A stretch of 7,491 bases of DNA from Actinomycetales bacterium (lineage in GTDB: Bacteria; Actinomycetota; Actinomycetes; Actinomycetales; Dermabacteraceae), in NCBI GenBank assembly GCA_012799425.1, contig JAAZLF010000547.1, forward strand, positions 1 through 7,491, in the 5' to 3' direction. A program made the translations under genes and the position numbers. Shown one piece after another: positions 1-6,499 of this stretch; position 1 is the stretch's first letter; each line of letters begins with the position of its first letter. Under the pieces are notes generated by a model, which was not told the DNA's origin, searched no databases, and saw only the letters and a list, made by a program, of their open reading frames with translations.

Positions 1-1
1 C

Positions 2-103
2 TCGGGCCGCGTGGTCACCGGCGGCGCCTACCGCTACCGCGCCCGGGAGGGCCAGGCGGCGGTGTTCTTCTCCGTCGCGCTGCTCGCACGCCCGGCGCAC
101 TGA
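2..103 (+). CDS. C-terminal fragment of an unidentified protein
   Basis: An open frame enters from the left edge and stops at TGA 101-103, giving 33 residues. The tail is Ala/Val/Arg-rich, with the stretch AVFFSVALLARPAH at the very end. G+C is strongly favoured at third codon positions, as in the genes beyond, so it is probably real coding sequence. The fragment is too short for me to assign a family. It converges on the DUF4185 gene and its stop codon is the first base pairs of the hairpin at 101-127. There is nothing to show that it belongs to the sugar locus. Confidence 0.6.
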   Translation, partial: SGRVVTGGAYRYRAREGQAAVFFSVALLARPAH

Positions 104-127
104 GCCCCGGCCCGCCGGGCGGGCTCA
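101..127. terminator. Shared hairpin between convergent genes
   Basis: Bases 101-107 (TGAGCCC) pair perfectly with 121-127 (GGGCTCA). A further CCC (111-113) can pair with GGG (116-118) around a small loop, leaving a short internal loop. The stem is very GC-rich and has no U-tract on either side, which is common for actinobacterial terminators. The plus gene stops at 101-103 and the minus gene at 125-127, so each stop codon forms one outer end of the stem. Bidirectional termination is an inference from this geometry. Confidence 0.6.
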
Positions 128-1369
128 GCTCAGCGACTCCATCGCCCTGCGCAGCCCCTCGATGCGGTACTGCTGGACGTGGTACGGCCAGCCCTCGCCG
201 GTGTTCCACTGCGAGCACAGCAGATGCATGTCGTCCAGCCTCGAGCCGGGCAGCACGTAGGGGCCGTAGAGCTGGGCCACACGATCGTGACCCTCCTGGC
301 CCCAGTTGCAGCCCCAGAGCAGCGTCTCCGAGTAGAGGGGGCGCTGGATCTCGGCGGGGGAGTCGGCGATCAGCACGTCGCACCGGTACAGGCCGGCGTT
401 GAACCAGGTCAGCACCCACTTGTCCTCCACGATCCGCAGGCACATCTCGCCCACCTGGCCGCCGACGACCGGGGTGGGCTCGTTGCCCCAGGCCCATTGC
501 TGGTCCTCGCCCTCTCCGGTCGCGCCCCAGGTCTCGTAGGCGGCAGGGTCGAGCACCGAGTCCTGCTTCACGCGCTGCAGGATGGCCTCCTTGTCGCGCT
601 GGAATCCGGTGGTCAGCAGATACACGTACCCGTCGGTGGGGTGGGCGGCCCAGGTGCACTGCTGGGCGAGGCCTGCGAGGTGGTCGCCGGCGAACATCTC
701 CGCGGTCCGCTCCCAGGACTCGCCGGAGTCGGTCGACGTCCAGATCTCGGTGGAGGCGACGTTGCCGAAGCCGTGGTTGACCATCATCCACAGGTACATG
801 GTGTCGCCGATGGTGAGGATGTCCCCGGGCAGGATGGTCGAGACGGGATCGCTGTCGTGCGGATACTCGACCAGCTCCTCGGCGGTCTCGCCGCCCACGG
901 CGCTGGTCCACTCCAGTCCGTGCCCGAGCCTGCGGCGCGGTTCGGCGAAGAGGCCCACGGGCGATCGCCACCAGCCGCCGCCCACGGCCGGCTCCTCGAA
1001 GGTGTCCCCGAAGATCACCAGGATCCGACCGTCGGGCGTCACCGCGGGCGCGCCCAGATCCGTGGCGTCCATCCGGAAGCGGGTGGTGATGCCGGGGCCG
1101 GTGACCGTCGCCAGGCGGGTGACCTGCGGGGGTCGATAGTCCGGGTTGGGGTCGATGCCCCGCCCTCCGCCCCGGCCGGGGCGGTCCCTGCCGCCGGTAG
1201 GTGCGGCATGGGCCGCGGTGCCCGTGGCCATCGCGGCGCCGAGCGTGCCGGCGCCCACGGCCAGGGCTCCGCCGCGCAGGAATCCCGAGCGCGAGACGTC
1301 GGCGTCGACCTTCGGGCCGGTCTGCGCGGCGGGGCGGGAGTGGTCTGGGGAGGGGTTCGTCGGGCGCAT
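125..1369 (-). CDS. Secreted DUF4185 (GH183-like) putative glycan hydrolase
   Basis: This 414-residue protein has an export signal followed by a DUF4185 domain (about residues 83-400), a beta-propeller fold of the sialidase type. DUF4185 includes the GH183 endo-D-arabinanases, so an extracellular endo-glycosidase is the best guess; the exact substrate is inferred. Typical motifs are TDLGAP (Asp104), IFGDTFEE (Asp122) and a canonical Asp-box STDSGESW (212-219). The N-terminus reads SRSGFLR (26-32), then an Ala/Gly-rich hydrophobic stretch and an AHA-A cleavage site near residue 55, followed by a Gly/Arg-rich linker. The start at 1369 is preferred over the ATG at 1381: the upstream ATG has no ribosome site, while the codons after it contain GGAG six bases before the inner ATG. 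The gene is transcribed divergently from the importer operon, consistent with a shared locus. I could not verify the GH183 catalytic residues, so it may be another DUF4185 subgroup. Confidence 0.85.
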   Translation of the reverse strand: MRPTNPSPDHSRPAAQTGPKVDADVSRSGFLRGGALAVGAGTLGAAMATGTAAHAAPTGGRDRPGRGGGRGIDPNPDYRPPQVTRLATVTGPGITTRFRMDATDLGAPAVTPDGRILVIFGDTFEEPAVGGGWWRSPVGLFAEPRRRLGHGLEWTSAVGGETAEELVEYPHDSDPVSTILPGDILTIGDTMYLWMMVNHGFGNVASTEIWTSTDSGESWERTAEMFAGDHLAGLAQQCTWAAHPTDGYVYLLTTGFQRDKEAILQRVKQDSVLDPAAYETWGATGEGEDQQWAWGNEPTPVVGGQVGEMCLRIVEDKWVLTWFNAGLYRCDVLIADSPAEIQRPLYSETLLWGCNWGQEGHDRVAQLYGPYVLPGSRLDDMHLLCSQWNTGEGWPYHVQQYRIEGLRRAMESLS

Positions 1370-1414
1370 CGGAGTCTCCATCGGCTGTGGTGCGGGTCAC
1401 GACATCGGAGCTCC

Positions 1415-1444
1415 ACCGTAGGCAGGAGAGGGTCGGATGGGCAA
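1415..1444 (-). promoter_or_regulatory. Candidate promoter of the DUF4185 gene
   Basis: On the minus strand, TTGCCC (1439-1444) is followed after 18 bp by TACGGT (1415-1420), a fair match to actinobacterial sigma-A-type -35 and TANNNT -10 boxes. Transcription would start around 1408, about 40 bases upstream of the chosen start codon. The surrounding 11 bases (1413-1423) are identical to those at the -10 of the opposite promoter, which raises confidence. This was found by eye only. Confidence 0.5.
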
Positions 1445-1456
1445 TCGTTTACTGCC
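1440..1456. promoter_or_regulatory. Candidate operator overlapping the -35 box
   Basis: The 17-bp element GGCAATCGTTTACTGCC has 4-bp inverted ends (GGCA/TGCC). Read on the minus strand it contains AGTAAACGATTGCC, which resembles LacI-family operators (TGWAANCGNTNWCA) at most consensus positions, with the central CG kept. It covers most of the DUF4185 -35 box, where a repressor would block that promoter. Symmetry about the CG is imperfect, and no LacI-type gene lies in the window. Confidence 0.4.
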
Positions 1457-1606
1457 ATCTCGGCGCGCCCGTGGATGGTTCTACCCGGCGGTCGGCGCGT
1501 CGTCCCCGCGGGGTGTTCTGCATGTAAGGCCAGTTCGCAGCGCTCCGCGCGCCACAGCTTCCCCCTCTGCTCCGCACCCGCTTCGTCCAGAGTTTTCCGA
1601 CAGGGG

Positions 1607-1635
1607 TTTACCGCGCGCCTCCCCTCGCCTACGGT
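1607..1635 (+). promoter_or_regulatory. Candidate promoter of the importer operon
   Basis: TTTACC (1607-1612) and TACGGT (1630-1635) are separated by 17 bp. Transcription would start near 1642, leaving a leader of about 60 bases that contains the whole set of 11-bp repeats. The -10 sits in GCCTACGGTGG (1627-1637), the same 11-mer found in the divergent promoter. The -35 matches the consensus only partly, which would suit an activated or repressed promoter. Confidence 0.5.
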
Positions 1636-1657
1636 GGCCCCGCGGTGAGAAATCGAT

Positions 1658-1690
1658 TATTGACGCAATATCGACGCAGTATCGACGCAA
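1658..1690 (+). repeat. Three tandem 11-bp direct repeats (operator candidate)
   Basis: The units are TATTGACGCAA (1658-1668), TATCGACGCAG (1669-1679) and TATCGACGCAA (1680-1690), with no spacing and only two variable positions. The first unit plus the next two bases forms an inverted repeat, TATTG-ACG-CAATA (1658-1670), and AATCGATT (1651-1658) just upstream is a perfect palindrome. Eleven bases is close to one helical turn, so a bound protein would meet each unit on the same face of the DNA. The array ends one base before the ribosome binding site of the first permease. It lies downstream of the inferred transcription start, so it could act as a roadblock operator or an RNA-level site. Confidence 0.7.
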
Positions 1691-1700
1691 TGGAGTGCCG

Positions 1701-2747
1701 ATGGTGAGCGACCCGAGCCACCCCCAGGGTGAAGCGCCCACCGAGCCTGCCCGGGCTCGAGCGGTCCTGGGGCAGGACCCCGTGGAGCGGGTCGTCCCCG
1801 CGCCCTCGGGCGGTGCCGCTGAGCCGAAGAAGGCGACCCCGTTCTTCCGTCGGCTCCTCACCGCGATGCGCCACCACCCCTGGATGTACGCCTTCATCCT
1901 GCCGGGGCTGATCTTCTTCGTCCTGTTCCACTACGTGCCGCTGCTGGGCAATGTGATCGCGTTCCAGGACTACTCCCCGTACCTCGGGGTCACCGGCTCG
2001 CGCTGGGTGGGGCTGCAGAACTTCGTGGCGATCATCCGGGACCCGGAGGTCGTGGGCGCGATCACCAACACGCTGATCATCTCCTTCCTCCAGCTGGTCT
2101 TCGCCTTCCCGGCACCGATCGCGCTGGCGATCTTCCTCAACTCCCTGCTCTCGGAGCGGATCAAGCGCTGGATCCAGACCGTCGTGTACCTGCCGCACTT
2201 CCTCAGCTGGGTGATCGTGATCGCGCTGTGGCAGCAGGTGCTCGGAGGAGCCGGCTCCCTCGCCCACGGCCTGTCCCTGCTGGGCATCGAGAACGTCAAC
2301 CTGATGAGCGACCCCTCGTTCTTCAAGGTGCTGGTGGTGCTGCAGGTGGTCTGGAAGGACGTCGGCTGGGGGACGATCATCTTCTTCGCCGCGATCTCCA
2401 CCATCTCCGCGGAGCTGTACGAATCCGCCGCGGTGGACGGCGCCGGCTCCTGGCGCCGCATCTGGCACGTGACCCTGCCCGGCCTGCTGCCGGTGACGGT
2501 GATGCTGCTGATCCTGCAGCTCGGCAACGTCCTGACCGTCGGCTTCGAGCAGCTGCTGCTGCAGCAGCCGGCCGTCGGCGCCGGAGCGGCGCAGGTGATC
2601 GACACCTTCGTGTACTTCCGCGGCATCGCCGGCGGCGACTGGGGCGTCTCCACCGCGGTGGGACTGATCAAGGGCGTGGTCGGCACGGTGCTGGTGCTCG
2701 GTGCCAACCGACTCGCCAAGCGACTGGGAACGGACGGTCTGTTCTGA
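1701..2747 (+). CDS. CUT1 ABC importer permease, LplB-like
   Basis: This inner-membrane permease of 348 residues belongs to the binding-protein-dependent transport family used for oligosaccharides. After a Pro/Ala-rich cytoplasmic tail of about 55 residues, the first membrane segment (about 61-83, from WMYAFILPGL) runs into AFQDYSPY, the signature of the LplB/YtcP group. Six membrane helices can be placed in all. The cytoplasmic EAA loop that docks the ATPase reads ESAAVDGAG...IWHVTLP, beginning at Glu241. The ATG at 1701 is chosen because GGAG lies at 1692-1695, five bases upstream, and the residues after it match the family layout. The N-terminal tail is longer than usual for the family. 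The stop codon overlaps the next start as TGATG, so the two permeases are translationally coupled and probably form a heterodimer. No ATPase is adjacent. Confidence 0.95.
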   Translation: MVSDPSHPQGEAPTEPARARAVLGQDPVERVVPAPSGGAAEPKKATPFFRRLLTAMRHHPWMYAFILPGLIFFVLFHYVPLLGNVIAFQDYSPYLGVTGSRWVGLQNFVAIIRDPEVVGAITNTLIISFLQLVFAFPAPIALAIFLNSLLSERIKRWIQTVVYLPHFLSWVIVIALWQQVLGGAGSLAHGLSLLGIENVNLMSDPSFFKVLVVLQVVWKDVGWGTIIFFAAISTISAELYESAAVDGAGSWRRIWHVTLPGLLPVTVMLLILQLGNVLTVGFEQLLLQQPAVGAGAAQVIDTFVYFRGIAGGDWGVSTAVGLIKGVVGTVLVLGANRLAKRLGTDGLF

Positions 2748-3631
2748 TGGCTGCTGCACGTGCACCCTGGATGGAGAAGCCCAGCACGCTGGTGCGGATC
2801 GCGAAGGTGGTCGCGATAGCGATCATCGTGACGCTGATGCTGTACCCCTTCGCGTACGTCATCCTCGCCTCGCTCACCCCGCCCGGCGAGACGCTCCGCT
2901 TCGGCCTGGTCCCCACCGACTGGACGCTGGACGCCTACCGCTCCGTGCTCGCCGGCCGGATCATCCCGCGCGCGCTGATGGTCTCGATCGGGATCACCTT
3001 CGTGGGCACCGTGCTCTCGGTCGCCTTCACCACGATGCTCGCCTTCGGACTGACCCGCACCAAGGACATCCCCGGCTCCAAGGGGGTGCTGTACGTCGTG
3101 CTGTTCACGATGCTGTTCGGCGCCGGACTGATCCCCAACTTCATCCTGGTCAAAGAGCTGGGACTGCTGAACTCCTACTGGTCGCTGATCCTTCCCGGGC
3201 TGATCAGCGCCTTCAACATGCTCGTGGTGCGGAACTTCTTCATGCAGATCCCGGCCGAGCTCACCGACTCCGCCCGCATCGACGGCGCGAGCGACGGGCA
3301 GGTGTTCCTGCGGATCATGCTGCCGCTGTCCAAGGCCGTGATCGCCGTGATCGCGCTGTTCTACGCCGTGGGCTACTGGAACGCGTTCTTCAACGCCCTG
3401 ATCTACATCCAGGACACCTCGAAGTGGCCGATCCAGCTGGTGCTGAACACCTATGCGGTGCAGGGCTCGCCGATCAGCAACATCGAGAACCCCAACGCGG
3501 CCGGCTCGGTCACCCCGCAGGCCATCCAGATGGCGATCGTGGTGCTGGCCACCCTGCCGATCCTGTGCGTCTACCCCTTCGCCCAGCGCTTCTTCACCAA
3601 GGGGGTGCTCACCGGCGCGATCAAGGGCTGA
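2747..3631 (+). CDS. CUT1 ABC importer permease, LplC/AraQ-like
   Basis: This is the second, 294-residue permease of the same importer. The first membrane helix spans about residues 19-45 (through LMLYPFAYVILASL), with five more following. The EAA loop DSARIDGASD...RIMLPLSK begins near residue 174. The C-terminus FFTKGVLTGAIKG is the hallmark ending of LplC-type permeases, so the length appears complete. The ATG at 2747-2749 overlaps the TGA of the first permease by one base, implying coupled translation. An alternative ATG at 2771 lacks a better ribosome site. With the LplB-like partner it should form the channel for an oligosaccharide delivered by the lipoprotein encoded next. Specificity cannot be read from the permeases. 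Confidence 0.95.
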   Translation: MAAARAPWMEKPSTLVRIAKVVAIAIIVTLMLYPFAYVILASLTPPGETLRFGLVPTDWTLDAYRSVLAGRIIPRALMVSIGITFVGTVLSVAFTTMLAFGLTRTKDIPGSKGVLYVVLFTMLFGAGLIPNFILVKELGLLNSYWSLILPGLISAFNMLVVRNFFMQIPAELTDSARIDGASDGQVFLRIMLPLSKAVIAVIALFYAVGYWNAFFNALIYIQDTSKWPIQLVLNTYAVQGSPISNIENPNAAGSVTPQAIQMAIVVLATLPILCVYPFAQRFFTKGVLTGAIKG

Positions 3632-3679
3632 ACCTGTCGGCCCGCCCACCTGTGCAGGCACCGTCTCGAGGAGGAGACC

Positions 3680-5326
3680 ATGTCCCATCGCTTCACCCGC
3701 CGATCCCTGATGGCCGCGGGCGGCCTCGCCCCGCTCGCCGCCCTGGCCGCATGCTCCGGTGAGACCCCCGGCAGCGGCGTCGCCATCGACAACGCCACCG
3801 GTCTCGAGCTGCCGAACCACACGCCGCCGCCCGAGGTCGAGGGCGCGATCATCTCCGAGGTGGAAGGTGTGCCGCCCGGCTACGAGAAGCTCCCTGCCGA
3901 GCTGATCAAGACCGTCGACTCGCCTCCGGGGGACGGCAGCGCCGTCACCGAGTTCAAGATCAGCTGGGACGCTCCCGCGCCGCCGCTGGAGGAGAACATG
4001 TTCTGGCAGTCGTACAACGAGACCCTCAATGTCGACTACCAGCCGCAGATCGCGCCGGCCGCCAACTACGACGAGCGCCTGGCCACCCTGCTCGCCGGCG
4101 GCGACCTGCCCGACATCGTGCAGCTGCTGGACACCGCGCAGTCCGCTCGTGCGATCCGGGACGGGGCCTTCGCGGACCTCAGCCCGCTGCTGGCCGGGTC
4201 TGCGATCGACGAATGGCCCAACCTCGCCAACATCCGCGAGGACCAGTGGCGCTATGTCGCCTACGACGGCAAGATCGTCGGCTTCCCGATCGATCTGCCC
4301 GCCTACAACAACGAGTTCCGCTACCGCCAGGACTGGGCGGAGGAGAACGGCTACCCGGATCCGCCCGCCGATGCCGAAGAGTTCAAGGAGCTGTTCTCCT
4401 CCTTCTCCAAGATGGGGGTCGATGGCCGCTACGGCCTGGCTGACGCCCCGGGCACCGCGATGATCGCGGCCAACGCCATGTTCCATGTGCCGATCGGCTG
4501 GCGTCACGAGAACGGCTCCCTCACCTACCACCAGGAGACGGAGGAGTTCGCGGAGGCGGTGAAGTTCATGACCGAGCTGTGGGAGGCGGGAGCCTTCCAC
4601 CCCGACGCCCTGTCGCTGGACGCGAACGTGGGCCAGACCCTCTCGATGATCCCGGCCGGGACGGTGGGCATCTCCTGGATCGCGACCGCGAACTGGTTCA
4701 ACCCCGGGGTCTACTACGACGCCCTGCAGGAAGCTCCCGAGAGCTGGGCCGCCTTCGTCCCGCCGCACCACGCGGGCGATGGCGCGGGCCTGTTCGGCCG
4801 CTCCACCGGGGTGTTCGCCCGGGTGGGGATCTCCGCGCAGGCCGCTGAGGACGAGGAGCGGCTGAAGATGCTCCTGGACTACTGCAACTACCTGCGCGCC
4901 CCCTTCGGCAGCGAGGAGCACTACTTCCTCCACTACGGCGCCGAGGGCGACTACTTCACCCGCAGCGGCGGCGGCGATCCGCAGCCGGTGGAGGGCACCA
5001 GCTTCCAGCCGGAGGCCGCGCAGCTCACCTACGGCCTGGCGCCGGTGGTCTACGACTTCGCCGGCGCGCAGGACGCGATCACCGTCAACGAGCAGTACGT
5101 CAACAATTCGGAGATGGATCCGTGCGCGGGGCTGTTCTCCGACGCGGCCACTCGGGCGCAGCCGCAGCTGGACGAGCTGTTCGAGAGCTACGTCAACCAG
5201 ATCATCGTGGGCAACCGCCCGCTGTCCGATCTGGAGGTCTATCTCGAGCAGTGGCGCTCCCGCGGAGGGGACGACATGCGCACCGAGTTCGAGGAGGCGC
5301 TCAAGGCGCGGGAGAACGGGGAGTGA
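3680..5326 (+). CDS. Solute-binding lipoprotein of the sugar importer
   Basis: This 548-residue extracellular solute-binding protein (family 1, LplA-like) is anchored by lipid to the outer face of the membrane. The N-terminus has a twin-arginine motif TRRSLM (6-11), an Ala-rich hydrophobic core and a lipobox LAAC with the modified cysteine at position 25, so it is probably a Tat-exported lipoprotein. The segment DERLATLLAGGDLPDIVQL is typical of the binding-protein fold. The length, near 550, suits the LplA class that binds larger oligosaccharides rather than monosaccharides. A strong ribosome site, GAGGAGGAG (3668-3676), sits just ahead of the ATG. It lies 48 bases after the second permease, with a small CCTG-TG-CAGG inverted repeat (3649-3658) in the gap. 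Only two bases separate its stop from the ATG of the GH172 gene, tying the importer to that enzyme. Confidence 0.93.
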   Translation: MSHRFTRRSLMAAGGLAPLAALAACSGETPGSGVAIDNATGLELPNHTPPPEVEGAIISEVEGVPPGYEKLPAELIKTVDSPPGDGSAVTEFKISWDAPAPPLEENMFWQSYNETLNVDYQPQIAPAANYDERLATLLAGGDLPDIVQLLDTAQSARAIRDGAFADLSPLLAGSAIDEWPNLANIREDQWRYVAYDGKIVGFPIDLPAYNNEFRYRQDWAEENGYPDPPADAEEFKELFSSFSKMGVDGRYGLADAPGTAMIAANAMFHVPIGWRHENGSLTYHQETEEFAEAVKFMTELWEAGAFHPDALSLDANVGQTLSMIPAGTVGISWIATANWFNPGVYYDALQEAPESWAAFVPPHHAGDGAGLFGRSTGVFARVGISAQAAEDEERLKMLLDYCNYLRAPFGSEEHYFLHYGAEGDYFTRSGGGDPQPVEGTSFQPEAAQLTYGLAPVVYDFAGAQDAITVNEQYVNNSEMDPCAGLFSDAATRAQPQLDELFESYVNQIIVGNRPLSDLEVYLEQWRSRGGDDMRTEFEEALKARENGE

Positions 5327-5328
5327 GC

Positions 5329-6483
5329 ATGCCGGAGAGCGCGGGTCTGGCTGATCTCTGTGTGCTCAGCGAGGCCAGGACCTTCTCGATCAGTGCGGAG
5401 AACCGTGACGGACGTGCGGGCGGCGGGGGACGCTCCGTCCGCGGCGACCACTCCACCGCCTGGGCCTCGCGCGAACTGCCGGTGGGATGGAAGAAGTCGC
5501 CCACCATCGACCTGGAGGGCCGCTCGCGACGCACCTTCGCCGAGATCGACGGGCCCGGCGTGGTCCAGCACCTCTGGATCACCGTGCTGCCCCAGCACCT
5601 GCGCTCGATCGTGCTGCGCGTGTTCTGGGACGGGGAGGAGGAGCCCTCCATCGAGGTGCCGCTGGGCGACTTCTTCTGCCAGGGCTGGGCACGGTACGTG
5701 CCGGTCACCTCGATCCCGGTCACCGTGGCGCCCGCGGGAGGGCTGAACTCGTACTGGCGCATGCCGTTCCGCCGCAGCGCCCGCTTCGAGGTCGAGAACC
5801 TCGGGACCGCCGCCATCGAGGGCTTCTTCTACCAGGTCACCTGGTCCGCCGAGGAGGTCCCGGAGCAGGCCGCCTATCTGCACGCCCAGTGGCGGCGCTC
5901 GGACCCGATGGGGGCGATGAGCCCGCACGTGATCCTCGATGCCGTGGCCGGGCAGGGGCATTACGTGGGCACCTACCTGGCCTGGGAGTCCCACCAGTCC
6001 GGTTGGTGGGGCGAGGGCGAGGTCAAGTTCTACCTCGACGACGACCTCGACGGCGTCGAGCCCGGGCAGGGCGGCGAGGGCTCCTCGGCACCGACGATCT
6101 TCCCCACCATCTGCGGCACCGGCACCGAGGATTACGTGGGCGGGGCCTGGGCGTTCGAGGACCCCCAGGGGCACTACGCCGAGTACTCCACCCCGTACCT
6201 GGGGATGCCCGAGGTGCACAGGCCCGACGGGTTCTACGCCTCCCAGCAGCGGTTCGGGCTGTACCGCTGGCACGTCCCCGATCCGATACGGTTCCGCGAG
6301 CGGATCCGGGTGAGCGTGCAGGCACTCGGCTTCCAGCGCCCGGTCGACGATCTGGTGCGCTACAAGCCGCTGCGAGACGACGTCGCCTCGACCGCCTTCT
6401 GGTACCAGGCCGAACCGCACCGCCCCTTCACCGAGGACCCCGCCTACCAGGTGCCCACCTGGGATCTGCTGGACCCCACCTGA
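5329..6483 (+). CDS. DUF2961 protein, glycoside hydrolase family 172, cytoplasmic
   Basis: This 384-residue protein is covered almost end to end by the DUF2961/GH172 domain. Recognisable family motifs are GVVQHLWIT (His81, Trp83), LNSYWRMPF (140-147), CGTGTEDY with Glu267 and Asp268, and a C-terminal LYRWHVPDPIRF block. GH172 enzymes act on furanosides. Known members include exo-alpha-D-arabinofuranosidases and a difructose dianhydride I synthase/hydrolase. Glu267 is a likely catalytic acid by its position in the conserved TED motif, but I did not confirm this by alignment. There is no signal peptide or membrane segment, so it should act on imported oligosaccharides. The ATG at 5329 has GGGGAG (5318-5323) five bases upstream. 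A GTG at 5323, overlapping the upstream stop, is possible and would add two residues. Family assignment is firm; substrate is inference. Confidence 0.9.
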   Translation: MPESAGLADLCVLSEARTFSISAENRDGRAGGGGRSVRGDHSTAWASRELPVGWKKSPTIDLEGRSRRTFAEIDGPGVVQHLWITVLPQHLRSIVLRVFWDGEEEPSIEVPLGDFFCQGWARYVPVTSIPVTVAPAGGLNSYWRMPFRRSARFEVENLGTAAIEGFFYQVTWSAEEVPEQAAYLHAQWRRSDPMGAMSPHVILDAVAGQGHYVGTYLAWESHQSGWWGEGEVKFYLDDDLDGVEPGQGGEGSSAPTIFPTICGTGTEDYVGGAWAFEDPQGHYAEYSTPYLGMPEVHRPDGFYASQQRFGLYRWHVPDPIRFRERIRVSVQALGFQRPVDDLVRYKPLRDDVASTAFWYQAEPHRPFTEDPAYQVPTWDLLDPT

Positions 6484-6499
6484 CCGCCTGAGGAGACCT

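Larger units (their letters stand above)
1370..1700. other. Divergent intergenic control region
   Basis: About 330 bases separate the start of the DUF4185 gene from the start of the first permease. I see no convincing gene here. An open frame upstream of the permease reaches back to 1437, but its extra residues are basic, low-complexity and unlike the family. The region holds a candidate promoter for each direction, a palindromic operator candidate, three 11-bp direct repeats and a 10-bp perfect palindrome (CCCCGCGGGG, 1504-1513). It is visibly less GC-biased near 1651-1691 than the surrounding genes, which fits a protein-binding leader. Confidence 0.75.

Noticed and set aside
15..1400. A 461-codon minus-strand frame and a 489-codon plus-strand frame overlapping the DUF4185 gene
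   Set aside because: Both encode Arg/Pro/Gly-rich nonsense, while the DUF4185 frame has a signal peptide, family motifs and a ribosome site.
1504..1513. Perfect palindrome CCCCGCGGGG as an operator or terminator
   Set aside because: Short GC-only palindromes are expected by chance in such DNA, and its position fits neither promoter.
1660..1665. TTGACG as a -35 box
   Set aside because: It is a near-perfect hexamer, but no -10-like sequence lies 16-18 bp downstream. It belongs to the first 11-bp repeat.
1658..1690. The direct repeats as a miniature CRISPR array
   Set aside because: Units are only 11 bp and have no spacers between them.
1437..1700. An upstream extension of the first permease by 88 codons
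   Set aside because: No ribosome site is seen there, the sequence is low-complexity, and it would run through the promoter and direct repeats. The ATG at 1701 has a well-placed GGAG.
3649..3658. CCTG-TG-CAGG before the binding-protein gene as a terminator
   Set aside because: Four-base arms with a two-base gap cannot form a stable hairpin, and the genes appear to be one operon.
1970..4933. A 987-codon open frame on the minus strand
   Set aside because: It lies antisense across two clear permeases and the binding protein. Its product is low-complexity Gly/Arg/Val/Glu-rich, as expected from the complement of high-GC genes.
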